This document shows, one piece after another, positions 42,517 to 57,613 of a stretch of 64,000 nt of DNA (its first letter is position 1; each line of letters starts with the position of its first letter). The stretch lies in the NCBI RefSeq assembly GCF_042434095.1, contig NZ_JBHLUE010000001.1:248001-312000 (forward strand), given 5' to 3'. The notes beneath the pieces are model-generated. The model had not been told where the DNA came from. It saw only the letters and a list, made by a program, of their open reading frames with translations, and searched no databases. Source of the stretch: KBS50 sp042434095. GTDB taxonomy: Bacteria; Actinomycetota; Actinomycetes; Mycobacteriales; Micromonosporaceae. A program made the translations under genes and the position numbers.

Positions 42517-42576
42517 AAAAAGGCGCCAGGCGCCCCACCCGCCGTCGTGGTGACGGCGGACGGGACGCCTGGCGTC
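42517..42576 (-). terminator. rpoBC terminator with U-tract
   Basis: CGCCAGGCG (42524-42532) pairs with CGCCTGGCG (42566-42574), enclosing an inner 8-bp stem. On the minus strand a T5 run (42517-42521) follows directly. It lies 12 nt after the rpoC stop and is a classical intrinsic terminator. Confidence 0.88.
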
Positions 42577-42588
42577 CGTGTTCCGTGC

Positions 42589-46482
<3,894 letters not shown>

Positions 46483-46574
46483 GTTATGTGTCCCTCTGTC
46501 GTCTCGTATATCTATCAGGCTCACTCGGCTGGTGGACGGGGGCGGACGCCAGGCCCGCCCCCGTCAACACAACA

Positions 46575-50015
<3,441 letters not shown>

Positions 50016-50141
50016 GATGCGTCCTTCCGAGGACCGGTGCTGCAGAACGGCTGGTACGCGTGCACTCCAATGGCCCCACTCCAAACGCCCAAATTCGGAC
50101 ATTCCGAGCAGGGGTCAAGTCGGAAGGCAGCGCAAACTAGC

Positions 50142-50170
50142 AGTGTAGCCGAGCGGCTAACCGCTGTCCA
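50142..50170 (-). promoter_or_regulatory. rpoBC promoter
   Basis: On the minus strand a -35 TGGACA (50165-50170) and -10 TACACT (50142-50147) are spaced by 17 bp. Transcription would begin near 50135, 120 nt before the TTG. A second TTGACC at 50113-50118 has no matching -10. Confidence 0.7.
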
Positions 50171-50560
50171 GCCCGCCACGGCATTGCGGTGCGGACGTGC
50201 CGCGACCTGGGTCGCTGGACGCTCTGAACGAGCGCCTGGCACGTCTCTCGCACGCTTCCCGCGAGCCACCCGACCGGCGCGCCAGCCGGGCGCCTCCGGT
50301 GCCGCTGCCATTACCCAGTGGGTGGCTGTCGCAAGCGCGGAAGGTCTTGCTGATGTCAGCGTGCCTGCCCTCGCGGGCCGCGTCAAGGCCCGAGCCGGTT
50401 GTCCGGCCCGTCTTTCGGCCGTCGGCCGCGCGCGAGACCCGGCGACGTCGTCCGCCGACCGGACGCGGGCCCGGCGGCGTCGGCCGCGCGGGGACCCCGC
50501 GACGCCGGCCGCGAGACCCTGGGACGCCGGCCGTCGGCCGCGCGGGGACCCTGGGACGCC
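50171..50560. other. Intergenic region between rplL terminator and rpoB promoter
   Basis: This GC-rich stretch holds direct repeats of a GACCCTGGGACGCCGGCCG-like unit at about 50490-50560. No gene, tRNA or further promoter is seen. Since it separates rplJL from rpoBC, the two pairs are independently expressed here. Confidence 0.45.
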
Positions 50561-50596
50561 GACGGGCGGCGACCCCCGTGGGGATCGCCGCCCGTC
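50561..50596 (-). terminator. Hairpin terminator after rplL
   Basis: A perfect 12-bp inverted repeat (50561-50572 with 50585-50596) is prolonged by an inner CCCC/GGGG pairing. It lies 49 nt after the rplL stop. Confidence 0.75.
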
Positions 50597-50644
50597 GAGC
50601 GACGGCGGCCGGGAGCGTACGCCCAGACCGGCCGGTCGCGGAAC

Positions 50645-51031
50645 TTACTTCACGCTGACCTGAGCGCCCTCGGCCTCGAGCTTGGCCTTGGCCTTGTCGG
50701 CGGTCTCCTTGTTGGCCTTCTCCAGGACGGCCTTCGGAGCGGCCTCGACCAGGTCCTTGGCCTCCTTGAGGCCCAGGCCGGTCAGCTCGCGCACGACCTT
50801 GATGACCTGGATCTTCTTGCCACCGGCGGCGTCGAGGACGACGTCGAACTCGTCCTTCTCCGGCTCGGCCTCGGCCGGCGCGGCGCCTCCGCCACCCGCG
50901 GCGGCCATGGCCACCGGGGCAGCCGCGGTGACCTCGAAGGTCTCCTCGAACTGCTTCACGAAGTCCGACAGCTCGATCAGCGTCATCTCCTTGAACGCGT
51001 CGAGCAGCTCGTCGGTGCTGAGCTTCGCCAT
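50645..51031 (-). CDS. rplL: 50S ribosomal protein L7/L12 (bL12)
   Basis: The 128-residue L12 has an N-terminal dimerisation part, an Ala/Gly hinge (VAMAAAGGGGAAPAEAEP, about 42-60) and the C-terminal factor-binding domain (AGGKKIQVIKVVRELTGLGL, about 69-88). Several copies per ribosome form the stalk with L10. It lies 91 nt after rplJ. Confidence 0.98.
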   Translation of the reverse strand: MAKLSTDELLDAFKEMTLIELSDFVKQFEETFEVTAAAPVAMAAAGGGGAAPAEAEPEKDEFDVVLDAAGGKKIQVIKVVRELTGLGLKEAKDLVEAAPKAVLEKANKETADKAKAKLEAEGAQVSVK

Positions 51032-51122
51032 GTCTGGCGTCCTTTCCTAAAGATCTTGTAGCTGGGTGATGTGCGAGCGTCCCGCGTCGGGCGGCGCGCT
51101 CGGCTGGCTCTTGCTCGGGCGC

Positions 51123-51713
51123 CTACTCCGCAGGCTGGCCCTCGGGCGCCTGCTCGGCACCCTCGGTGGCCTGCTCGGCCGGCTGACCCTCCGCACGCTT
51201 GTCCTGCAGGGCGGCCGCCAGGCGGGCGGTCTTCGCCAGGGGGGCCTGGAACAGGGCCGCGGCCTTGCTCAGGTTGCCCTTCATGGCGCCGGCCAGCTTG
51301 GCCAGCAGCACCTCGCGGGACTCCAGATCGGCGAGCCTGGTGACCTCGGAGGCCGAGATCGCTCGGCCCTCGAACACACCGCCCTTGATCACGAGCTGCG
51401 GGTTGGCCTTGGCGAAATCGCGCAGGCCCTTCGCCGCCTCGACGACGTCGCCGCCGACGAAGGTGAGCGCGGTAGGACCGGTGAACAGCTCGTCGAGGCC
51501 GTCGATGCCCGCGTCGGTGGCCGCACGCTTGGCCAGCGTGTTCTTCGCGACCGTGTACGACGTCTCGCGGCCGAGTGAGCGCCGCAGCTGGGTCAGCTGG
51601 GCGACCGACAGACCGCGGTATTCGGTCAGCACGGTGGCGCCGGCGTCCCGGAAACGATCGGTGAGCTCGGCGACGGCCGTGGCCTTGTCGGCCCGAACCG
51701 GCTTGTCCGCCAT
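51123..51713 (-). CDS. rplJ: 50S ribosomal protein L10 (uL10)
   Basis: The 196-residue L10 starts MADKPVRADKATAVAELTD and has EYRGLSVAQLTQLRRSL at about 32-48 and a Glu/Gln/Ala-rich tail after the L12-binding helices. It anchors the L12 stalk and, in most bacteria, represses its own operon by binding the leader. ATG 51713 has GAGGGAC upstream. It follows a structured leader of about 270 nt. Confidence 0.97.
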   Translation of the reverse strand: MADKPVRADKATAVAELTDRFRDAGATVLTEYRGLSVAQLTQLRRSLGRETSYTVAKNTLAKRAATDAGIDGLDELFTGPTALTFVGGDVVEAAKGLRDFAKANPQLVIKGGVFEGRAISASEVTRLADLESREVLLAKLAGAMKGNLSKAAALFQAPLAKTARLAAALQDKRAEGQPAEQATEGAEQAPEGQPAE

Positions 51714-51985
51714 GTCCCTCCTCTCTCGTTGCGTCATGCTGGCCTCCGCACCGGGTCTGCCCGGACGCGGAGGTCGAGAGCCGCACAACGGAAAACGCCC
51801 CGGCGCAGGGCGCACGGGGCGAGGGCGGCGGCGCCGGGCGCGATCGTCGGATCGGGCCGCTGGACATGGTCGGCGGACCATGCGCACTGCCGGTGTTCGC
51901 TTACCGCCCTGCGCGGGCCGCCCCGTGGCGGGGCCTTCGACCGTGCCGGAGCACGGTGACCAGCGGTCTCTGGGTGGAACTTCGC
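51714..51985 (-). ncRNA. L10-type leader with internal terminator/antiterminator
   Basis: The predicted 5' part in RNA sense contains CCACCCAGAGACCGCUGGU (about 51956-51974), followed by stems and GCGCAGGGCGGUAAGCG at 51898-51914, which resemble the L10 leader family. Further downstream a hairpin (51796-51821) with arms CGCCCCG/CGGGGCG and an inner GCGC/GCGC stem is followed by UUUU (51792-51795). Segment 51803-51812 of that hairpin is exactly complementary, over 10 nt, to 51905-51914. The two structures are therefore mutually exclusive, as in attenuation. Confidence 0.75.
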
Positions 51986-51989
51986 CGCA

Positions 51990-52019
51990 AGAGTACGCGC
52001 CCCGCCGCGCGCCCGCCAA
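51990..52019 (-). promoter_or_regulatory. rplJL promoter
   Basis: On the minus strand TTGGCG (52014-52019) and TACTCT (51990-51995) are spaced by 18 bp. Transcription would begin near 51983, at the 5' end of the L10-like leader. Confidence 0.6.
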
Positions 52020-52027
52020 ATCCCCCG

Positions 52028-52081
52028 GTTGGGAAGGGCCCCCTGTTATCGCTTTTTGTATAGGAAGGGGCCCTTCCTAAC
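52028..52081. repeat. 54-nt hairpin element, probable dispersed repeat
   Basis: Arms 52028-52041 and 52068-52081 pair over 14 bp with one G-T. The loop carries an AT-rich TTATCGCTTTTTGTATAGG stretch, and each arm includes GGAAGGG/CCCTTCC. Base composition differs sharply from its surroundings. From memory, similar GGAAGGGGCCCTTCC hairpins are scattered in Micromonosporaceae intergenic regions. It also may serve as the terminator of the ABC exporter transcript. Confidence 0.6.
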
Positions 52082-52110
52082 GGGTCGGCGGGGCCGGAGC
52101 GTGTGCTATG

Positions 52111-52809
52111 TCACGGGCGGTGGCGGCGCAGCGCGGCGTAGCCGGTCAGCGCCGCTGTGGCCCAGATCACTGCCTGGACGCTGAGCAACACCACCCGGGC
52201 GGCGTCGGGTCCGCCCGCCGGGCCAGCCGCGAGCCGGGCCGCGGACATCAGCGGCGGCGCCAGCCAGGCCAGCGGCGACGCCGGCAGGCTCAGCACGATG
52301 GCGCCCACCACGCCGGAGGCCAGCACGGCCAGCCCGTACGTGACCGACCGGGTGGCGGCCCGGCTGGCCAGGGCGCCCAGGGCCACCGCGGCCGGCAGGG
52401 TGATCAGGTGGGCCCAGCCGCCCACTGCCAGTTGCACGCCCAGCGGCGCGTCGGCGGCCCGGTACGGCATCCGCACCCCGCCCAGCAGCCAGGGCACCGA
52501 CAGGGCCAGCAGCACGGTGACCAGGCCCACCAGCACCGCCGCCAGCAGGCCGGCGGCCGCCTCCCGCCGACGCCCCAGCGACACCACCGCGAGCCGGCGC
52601 TGCACGTCCGGCTCGATGTCCAGCAGCAGCTTGGCCTGCCAGGCCAGCACCGGGAACAGCACCACGGAGGAGACCGCGTACGCCTCGCCGGCCTGGGACC
52701 GGCCGCCGCCGTTGAGCACCCCGAGGATCAGCAGCCCAGCGAGCAGCGGCGCCAGTGCCCGGCCGGTCCGGACGAAGCCGGTCAGGCGCATCAGCAGCAG
52801 GGGAATCAC
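52111..52809 (-). CDS. ABC-2-type transporter membrane protein
   Basis: This 232-residue protein has about six hydrophobic segments (about 14-34, 45-62, 86-110, 128-150, 156-178 and 206-226) and no catalytic motifs. GTG 52809 overlaps the stop of the ATPase gene by 4 nt, so it is the permease of the same two-gene exporter. The substrate is unknown. It lies just upstream of the rplJ promoter in the same direction. Confidence 0.78.
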   Translation of the reverse strand: MIPLLLMRLTGFVRTGRALAPLLAGLLILGVLNGGGRSQAGEAYAVSSVVLFPVLAWQAKLLLDIEPDVQRRLAVVSLGRRREAAAGLLAAVLVGLVTVLLALSVPWLLGGVRMPYRAADAPLGVQLAVGGWAHLITLPAAVALGALASRAATRSVTYGLAVLASGVVGAIVLSLPASPLAWLAPPLMSAARLAAGPAGGPDAARVVLLSVQAVIWATAALTGYAALRRHRP

Positions 52810-53693
52810 CGGGCGGACTCCTCGCGTACCCGACGGATCTCGTGGCCGGCGGCGCGGAGGGCCGCCACGGTGCCCCCGACCCGCGCGGTCGGCACCACCA
52901 CCTCGACCACCGACACGCCGCCGGGCTCCGCCGCCGGCGACCCCGCAGCCACCGCCGGCGACCCCGCAGCCGCCACCGGCGCCCCGGCAGACGCCGCCGA
53001 CGACCCCGCAGACGGAGACCCCGCGGCCGCCACCGCCGGCGACCCGGCAGACGCCGCCGGGGGCGGCGCCGGGGCGGCCGCGTCCGCCGGTCGGACCGTG
53101 CCGTCGGCCACCAGCCAGCGCAGCGCGCCCGGCAGCCGCGCCGTCTCGCCGCGGTGATCGCTCACCAGCACGCTGCCGCCGCCGGTCAGCACCTCGGTGA
53201 CGAGTTCCGGCACCAGCTCCCGGGACTCGGCGTCGAGGCCTTCCCACGGCTCGTCGAGGACCAGCAGACCCGGGGGTACGAGCAAAGCCTGCGCCAGCCC
53301 GACCTTCTGCGCGGTGCCCTTGGACAGCTGCGGCAGCGGGACCTCCCGGTACGCCGCCAGGCCCAGCCGCTCGACCCAGCGGTCCACGGCGGCCGGAACG
53401 GCCGAAGCGGTGAGGCCGGCCATCCGGCCCATCCCGGTGAGGTACTGCCGGATCGTGAACGGCTGGTCGGCCGGGAAGCGCTCCGGCACCCAACCCACCC
53501 GGTCCGGCCGGTCCAGCACGGCGCCGCGGCCCGGCCGGAACACCCCGGCGGCCAGCTGCAGCAGGGTCGACTTGCCGGCCCCGTTGCGGCCCAGCACGAT
53601 GGCGGCCTCGCCCGGTCCCATCTGGACGCAAACGTCGCGCAGCACCCAGGGGCCGCGGCGGTCGTACCGGAGCCAGACGTCCTGTAACCGCAT
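52806..53693 (-). CDS. ABC transporter ATP-binding protein
   Basis: This 295-residue protein has Walker A GRNGAGKST at about 34-42, a signature LSKGTAQK (the LSKG form common in ABC-2 exporters) near 122-129 and Walker B LLVLDEPWEGLD near 143-154. After residue about 200 an Ala/Pro/Ser-rich linker with AGSPAVAA-like repeats leads to a short C-terminal domain, VSVVEVVVPTARVGGTVAAL. ATG 53693 matches the domain start. Together with the overlapping permease it forms an exporter of unknown substrate inserted between rplA and rplJ. Confidence 0.85.
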   Translation of the reverse strand: MRLQDVWLRYDRRGPWVLRDVCVQMGPGEAAIVLGRNGAGKSTLLQLAAGVFRPGRGAVLDRPDRVGWVPERFPADQPFTIRQYLTGMGRMAGLTASAVPAAVDRWVERLGLAAYREVPLPQLSKGTAQKVGLAQALLVPPGLLVLDEPWEGLDAESRELVPELVTEVLTGGGSVLVSDHRGETARLPGALRWLVADGTVRPADAAAPAPPPAASAGSPAVAAAGSPSAGSSAASAGAPVAAAGSPAVAAGSPAAEPGGVSVVEVVVPTARVGGTVAALRAAGHEIRRVREESAR

Positions 53694-53718
53694 GCCGGTA
53701 AGCCTGCCATGTGACGAC

Positions 53719-53754
53719 GGACCGGGGCGCCCCACGAGGGGCGCCCCGGTCCGG
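53719..53754 (-). terminator. Hairpin terminator after rplKA
   Basis: A perfect 16-bp inverted repeat (53719-53734 with 53739-53754) with an ACGA loop lies 20 nt after the rplA stop. It may also act on the other strand. Confidence 0.85.
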
Positions 53755-53774
53755 GTGTCGTTACCGCCGGCGGC

Positions 53775-54488
53775 TCAGGCCGCGGCGTTCTCCTGCACGT
53801 TCTTCACCACGTTGGGGTCGACCGGTACGCCCGGGCCCATGGTGGTGGTGAGGGTGACCTTCCGGAGGTACTTGCCCTTGGCCGCGGACGGCTTGACCCG
53901 CAGCACCTCGTCGAGAACGGCCGCGTAGTTGTCCACCAGCTGGTTCTCCGAGAACGAGGCCTTGCCGATGATCAGGTGCAGGTTCGAGTGCTTGTCCACC
54001 CGGAAGGTGATCTTGCCGCCCTTGATGTCCTGCACGGCCTTGGTGACGTCCATGGTCACCGTGCCGGTCTTCGGGTTCGGCATGAGACCGCGCGGGCCCA
54101 GGATCCGCGCGATCCGACCGATCTTGGCCATCTGGTCCGGCGTGGCGATGGCCGCGTCGAAGTCCAGCCAACCGCCCTGGATCCGGGCGACCAGCTCGTC
54201 CGTGCCGACCTCGTCGGCGCCGGCGGCCACGGCCTCGTCGGCCTTGGCGCCGGCCGCGAAGACGATGACGCGAGCGGTCTTGCCGGTGCCGTGCGGCAGG
54301 TTGACCGTGCCCCGGACCATCTGGTCCGCCTTACGCGGGTCGACGCCGAGGCGCATGGCGACCTCGACCGTGGCGTCGAACTTGGCGTTGGTGGTCTCCT
54401 TGGCCAGCTTCACGGCCTCGACCGGCGTGTACAGCCGGCTCTTGTCGATGGCCTCGGCGGCCTTGCGGTAGTTCTTGCTGCGCTGCAT
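53775..54488 (-). CDS. rplA: 50S ribosomal protein L1 (uL1)
   Basis: The 237-residue L1 starts MQRSKNYRKAAEAIDKSRLY and has the conserved GPRGLMPNPKTGTV at about 131-144. It forms the mobile L1 stalk; in many bacteria it represses rplKA translation. A CAGGAG precedes the ATG. It lies 65 nt after rplK. Confidence 0.98.
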   Translation of the reverse strand: MQRSKNYRKAAEAIDKSRLYTPVEAVKLAKETTNAKFDATVEVAMRLGVDPRKADQMVRGTVNLPHGTGKTARVIVFAAGAKADEAVAAGADEVGTDELVARIQGGWLDFDAAIATPDQMAKIGRIARILGPRGLMPNPKTGTVTMDVTKAVQDIKGGKITFRVDKHSNLHLIIGKASFSENQLVDNYAAVLDEVLRVKPSAAKGKYLRKVTLTTTMGPGVPVDPNVVKNVQENAAA

Positions 54489-54553
54489 GTGCTCGTGCTC
54501 CTGTGGTGTCTGGCGGGTCGCGCCGGTGCGCGCCCTCCCACGGATGGGGAAAT

Positions 54554-54985
54554 TCAGTCCTTGACGGTGATGCCCATGGACCGGGCGGTGCCCGCGATGA
54601 TCTTCTCGGCCTGGTCCAGGTCGTTGGCGTTGAGATCGGCCATCTTCTTCTCGGCGATCTCCCGCAGCTGCGCCCGGGTCACGGCGCCGACCTTGTCGCT
54701 CTGCGGCACGCCGGAGCCCTTGGCCACGCCGGCGGCCTTGATCAGCAGGCGGGCGGCCGGCGGGGTCTTCAGCACGAAGGTGAAGGTCCGGTCCTCGTAC
54801 ACGCTGATCTCGGCGGGAACGATGTCACCGCGCTGCGACTCGGTCTGCCCGTTGTACTGCTTGCAGAACTCCATGATGTTCACGCCGTGCTGGCCGAGCG
54901 CGGGGCCGACCGGCGGCGCCGGGGTGGCCTGGCCCGCCGGCAGCTGCAGCGTGAACGTCTTGACGAGCTTCTTCTTGGGAGGCAT
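54554..54985 (-). CDS. rplK: 50S ribosomal protein L11 (uL11)
   Basis: The 143-residue L11 starts MPPKKKLVKTFTLQLPAGQA, with the PAPPVGPALGQHGVNIMEF thiostrepton-binding proline-rich segment at about 22-40 looking wild type. It is the binding platform for RelA and release factors. It lies 190 nt after nusG; a TACCCT at 55070-55075 may be a -10 for an rplKA promoter. Confidence 0.98.
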   Translation of the reverse strand: MPPKKKLVKTFTLQLPAGQATPAPPVGPALGQHGVNIMEFCKQYNGQTESQRGDIVPAEISVYEDRTFTFVLKTPPAARLLIKAAGVAKGSGVPQSDKVGAVTRAQLREIAEKKMADLNANDLDQAEKIIAGTARSMGITVKD

Positions 54986-55175
54986 GTCTCTTCCTGGGCT
55001 TGATCTGGTGGATGTGCACCTGATGCCGCCGGCGACGGGCACGGTCAACCGTGTCGCGGGCGACGTTCTAGGGTAGCGCAGCCCGACGACGGCCGATCCG
55101 CCGAGGCCCGCCGTACCCGCCGGAGCGGCCGTACGCACCGGCTCGACGGCGCGTACGACGGACCCGGCGCCGGCG

Positions 55176-55898
55176 TCAGATCTTGGCGACCTGGTTGAAG
55201 TTCAGCTCGACCGGCGTCTCCCGGCCGAAGATCGACACCAGGACCTTGAGCTTCTGCTGGTCCGCGTTGATCTCGGAGATCGTCGCGGGCAGCGAGGCGA
55301 ACGCGCCGTCCGTGACGGTGACCGAGTCGCCGACCTCGAAGTCGAGGACCTTGACCTCCGGCTTCGCCTTCTTCTGCTCGGCTGTCTGCACCGCGGGGAC
55401 GAGCCACTTGAGCACCTCGTCCAGCGACAGCGGCGCCGGCCGGTCGGCCCGGTCGGTGGCGCCCACGAAGCCGGTGACCCCGGGGGTGTTCCGGACGCAG
55501 GAGTAGGACTCCGCGGTGAGGTCCATCCGGACCAGGATGTAGCCCGGGAAGACCTTGTTCTGCACCTGGAGGCGCTTGCCGTTCTTGACCTCGACCTCTT
55601 CGCGGGTCGGCACCTCGACCTGGAAGATGTACTCCTCCATGTCGAGGCTCGTGATCCGGGTCTCGAGGTTGGTCTTCACCTTGTTCTCGTAGCCGGCGTA
55701 GGAGTGCACGACATACCAGTCGCCCGGGGCGTAGCGCAGCTTCTGCCGCAGCTCGGCCACCGGGTCGTACTCCTCGTCAACCTCCGGAGCGGTCGCGACG
55801 TCCGGCTCGCTGGCGGCCCCGACCGACTCCTCATCGGCCGCCGTCGCCACCGGAGACTGCTCGTCGGTCGGCTGGGCGGTCTCGTCGTATTCAGGCAC
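55176..55898 (-). CDS. nusG: Transcription antitermination factor NusG
   Basis: This 240-residue protein has an acidic N-terminal extension of about 58 residues. The NGN domain follows (WYVVHSYAGYENKVKTNLE at about 62-80, and PGYILVRMDL near 118), with a C-terminal KOW domain (FEVGDSVTVTDGAFASL at about 189-205). It links RNA polymerase to S10/NusE or Rho. It starts at GTG 55898, 37 nt after secE, and precedes rplK. Confidence 0.98.
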   Translation of the reverse strand: MPEYDETAQPTDEQSPVATAADEESVGAASEPDVATAPEVDEEYDPVAELRQKLRYAPGDWYVVHSYAGYENKVKTNLETRITSLDMEEYIFQVEVPTREEVEVKNGKRLQVQNKVFPGYILVRMDLTAESYSCVRNTPGVTGFVGATDRADRPAPLSLDEVLKWLVPAVQTAEQKKAKPEVKVLDFEVGDSVTVTDGAFASLPATISEINADQQKLKVLVSIFGRETPVELNFNQVAKI

Positions 55899-55935
55899 GC
55901 TTGCTCACTTCCGTCACTGTCAGCTGGATCGGCGC

Positions 55936-56325
55936 TCAGTCGCCGAAGACCCAGAGGACGCCCCTGCCGAAGGCGAAGTCCAGGCCCGTCACGATGGCCA
56001 GGATCACGGCCACGAAGACCACCACCACCGCGGTGTAGGTCAGCAGCTCGCTCCGGGTCGGCCAGATGACCTTACGGAGTTCGGCGACCACCTCACGGAA
56101 GAACCGGGCCAGGCGGCCGAAGATTCCCACCCGGTCGGTGTCCGGCCGGGCCTTTGGCCGGCTGTCGGCCGAACCGGCCCGCTTGCGGGATCGGGTGGCC
56201 GTGCCACCCCGGGAAACCGGCTCCTCGTCGAGGTCGTCCGTCTCGTCGCCCTCGACGACGTCGTCGGTCACCTGGTCGTCACGATCGTCCGCGGCGTTCT
56301 CGCCACGCCGATTGCTGTCGGCCAC
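55936..56325 (-). CDS. secE: Preprotein translocase subunit SecE
   Basis: The 129-residue protein has a long acidic and then basic N-terminal extension (about 1-65), the amphipathic helix RLARFFREVVAELRKVIWPT (about 71-90) with the conserved WPT, and one transmembrane segment (about 96-118). It clamps SecY in the membrane. It starts at GTG 56325 with GGAGGG upstream. It is followed by nusG, the universal secE-nusG pair. Confidence 0.97.
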   Translation of the reverse strand: MADSNRRGENAADDRDDQVTDDVVEGDETDDLDEEPVSRGGTATRSRKRAGSADSRPKARPDTDRVGIFGRLARFFREVVAELRKVIWPTRSELLTYTAVVVVFVAVILAIVTGLDFAFGRGVLWVFGD

Positions 56326-56443
56326 TTCGCCCTCCGTCGCGGGGTGATGGTTTGGTACGTCGGCGACGCACCCTGCTTGTCGAACGCCGTCCCGACGACA
56401 GCCGGCGGAACTCCGACCCCACGGAACGGTCAGGCCCCAGGCG

Positions 56444-56516
<73 letters not shown>

Positions 56517-56669
56517 GTGCGGGTCAGCCACCCCACCCGGGCACGCACGCCTGAGCGGGGGTCGCTTACCCCACGGCGGACCAGTGTACGGGTAAGGGCA
56601 CGAGTTTCCCAACCGGTACCTCCGCCGATCCCCGCGTGTCCCCGCCGCGCCGGCGTCGACCGCGATCGC

Positions 56670-57062
56670 TCAGCCCCGGGCACGCACCGTCGCCCGGGCC
56701 TGGGCCAGCACCTTCTCGCCCCGGCAGGTGGCGCTCAGGTCCAGCACCGTCCGGCCGTCCTCGGTGACCTCGCGCACGGTGGCGCTCACCTGGATCTCGG
56801 TGCCCTCGTCGTCGTCGGGCACCGCCACCGGCCGGGTGAACCGGACGTTGAAGTCCAGCACCGCGTCCGGCGCGCCCGCCCACTCGGTGACGGCGCGGCC
56901 GACCAGCGCCATCGTGAACATGCCGTGGGCGATCACGCCCGGCAGGCCGACCCCGGTGGCGAACCGCTCGCTCCAGTGGATCGGGTTGAAATCCCCCGAG
57001 GCGCCCGCGTAACGGACGAGGTCGGCCCGGGTGATCCGGTACGTCCTGGGCGACAGGTCCAT
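56670..57062 (-). CDS. hadB: MaoC-like (3R)-hydroxyacyl-ACP dehydratase, HadB-type
   Basis: This 130-residue hotdog-fold protein has the hydratase motif with catalytic Asp24 and His29 in ASGDFNPIHW, and GVIAHGMFTMAL at about 42-53. It is the catalytic subunit of a (3R)-hydroxyacyl-thioester dehydratase of FAS-II type. It lies one base after the hadA stop, so the two form a heterodimer unit. The neighbours trpT-secE-nusG match the mycobacterial hadABC locus, but no hadC follows here. Confidence 0.9.
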   Translation of the reverse strand: MDLSPRTYRITRADLVRYAGASGDFNPIHWSERFATGVGLPGVIAHGMFTMALVGRAVTEWAGAPDAVLDFNVRFTRPVAVPDDDEGTEIQVSATVREVTEDGRTVLDLSATCRGEKVLAQARATVRARG

Positions 57063-57063
57063 C

Positions 57064-57510
57064 TCAGCCCTCCCCGCGGACGACGAGCTTGGACCAGGCG
57101 GTGACCACCGGCTCGCCGGTCACCGTGGTGATCTCGGTGCGGGTGGTCAGGAAGTCGTGCCCGCCGCGGCTGGTGATCTCCTCGATGGTGCTGGCGCACA
57201 CCAGCTCGTCGCCCGCCACGATCGGGCGGGTGTAGGCGAACCGCTGGTCCCCGTGCACCACCCGGCTGTAGTCCACGCCCAGCTCCGCGTCCTCGACGAC
57301 CTGGTTCCCGGATGCCATCGACACCACGAACGGGAAGGTCGGCGGCGCCACCACGTCGGGATGGCCGAGCGCCCGGGCGGCCTCCGGATCATGGTAGGCC
57401 GGATCGGTGGCGCCGATCGCCACCGCGAACTCGCGGATCTTCTCCCGGCCCACCTGATAGGGCGCGGTGGGCGGGTAGCTCCGCCCGGCGAAGGAAGGGT
57501 CCAAGGGCAT
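57064..57510 (-). CDS. hadA: Hotdog-fold dehydratase partner subunit, HadA-type
   Basis: This 148-residue protein is of the FAS1-like dehydratase family with PYQVGREKIREFAVAIGATDP at about 17-37 (given by position) and GHPDVVAPPTFPFVV near 49-63. It lacks the Asp-His pair of HadB and would be the substrate-binding partner. The ATG at 57510 has no RBS, and TAGGTT ends 7 nt upstream, so the hadAB message is probably leaderless. Since this lineage is not known for mycolic acids, the substrate is probably an ordinary fatty acyl or polyketide intermediate. Confidence 0.88.
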   Translation of the reverse strand: MPLDPSFAGRSYPPTAPYQVGREKIREFAVAIGATDPAYHDPEAARALGHPDVVAPPTFPFVVSMASGNQVVEDAELGVDYSRVVHGDQRFAYTRPIVAGDELVCASTIEEITSRGGHDFLTTRTEITTVTGEPVVTAWSKLVVRGEG

Positions 57511-57517
57511 GACCGCG

Positions 57518-57523
57518 AACCTA
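57518..57523 (-). promoter_or_regulatory. -10 element of hadAB (leaderless)
   Basis: TAGGTT on the minus strand ends 7 nt before the hadA ATG. Only a weak TTCGGC-type -35 precedes it. The site follows the rpmG terminator directly. Confidence 0.5.
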
Positions 57524-57541
57524 CACGGGCGCCGGACACGC

Positions 57542-57579
57542 CGAACGCCGCCCCGGGCGCGTGCCGGGGGCGGCGTTCG
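57542..57579 (-). terminator. Hairpin terminator after rpmG
   Basis: A perfect 13-bp inverted repeat (57542-57554 with 57567-57579) with a 12-nt loop lies 34 nt after the rpmG stop. It separates the thrT-metT-rpmG unit from hadAB. Confidence 0.8.
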
Positions 57580-57613
57580 TAGGCTGCGGAGCCGGCCTGG
57601 GGCCGGCGCGGCG

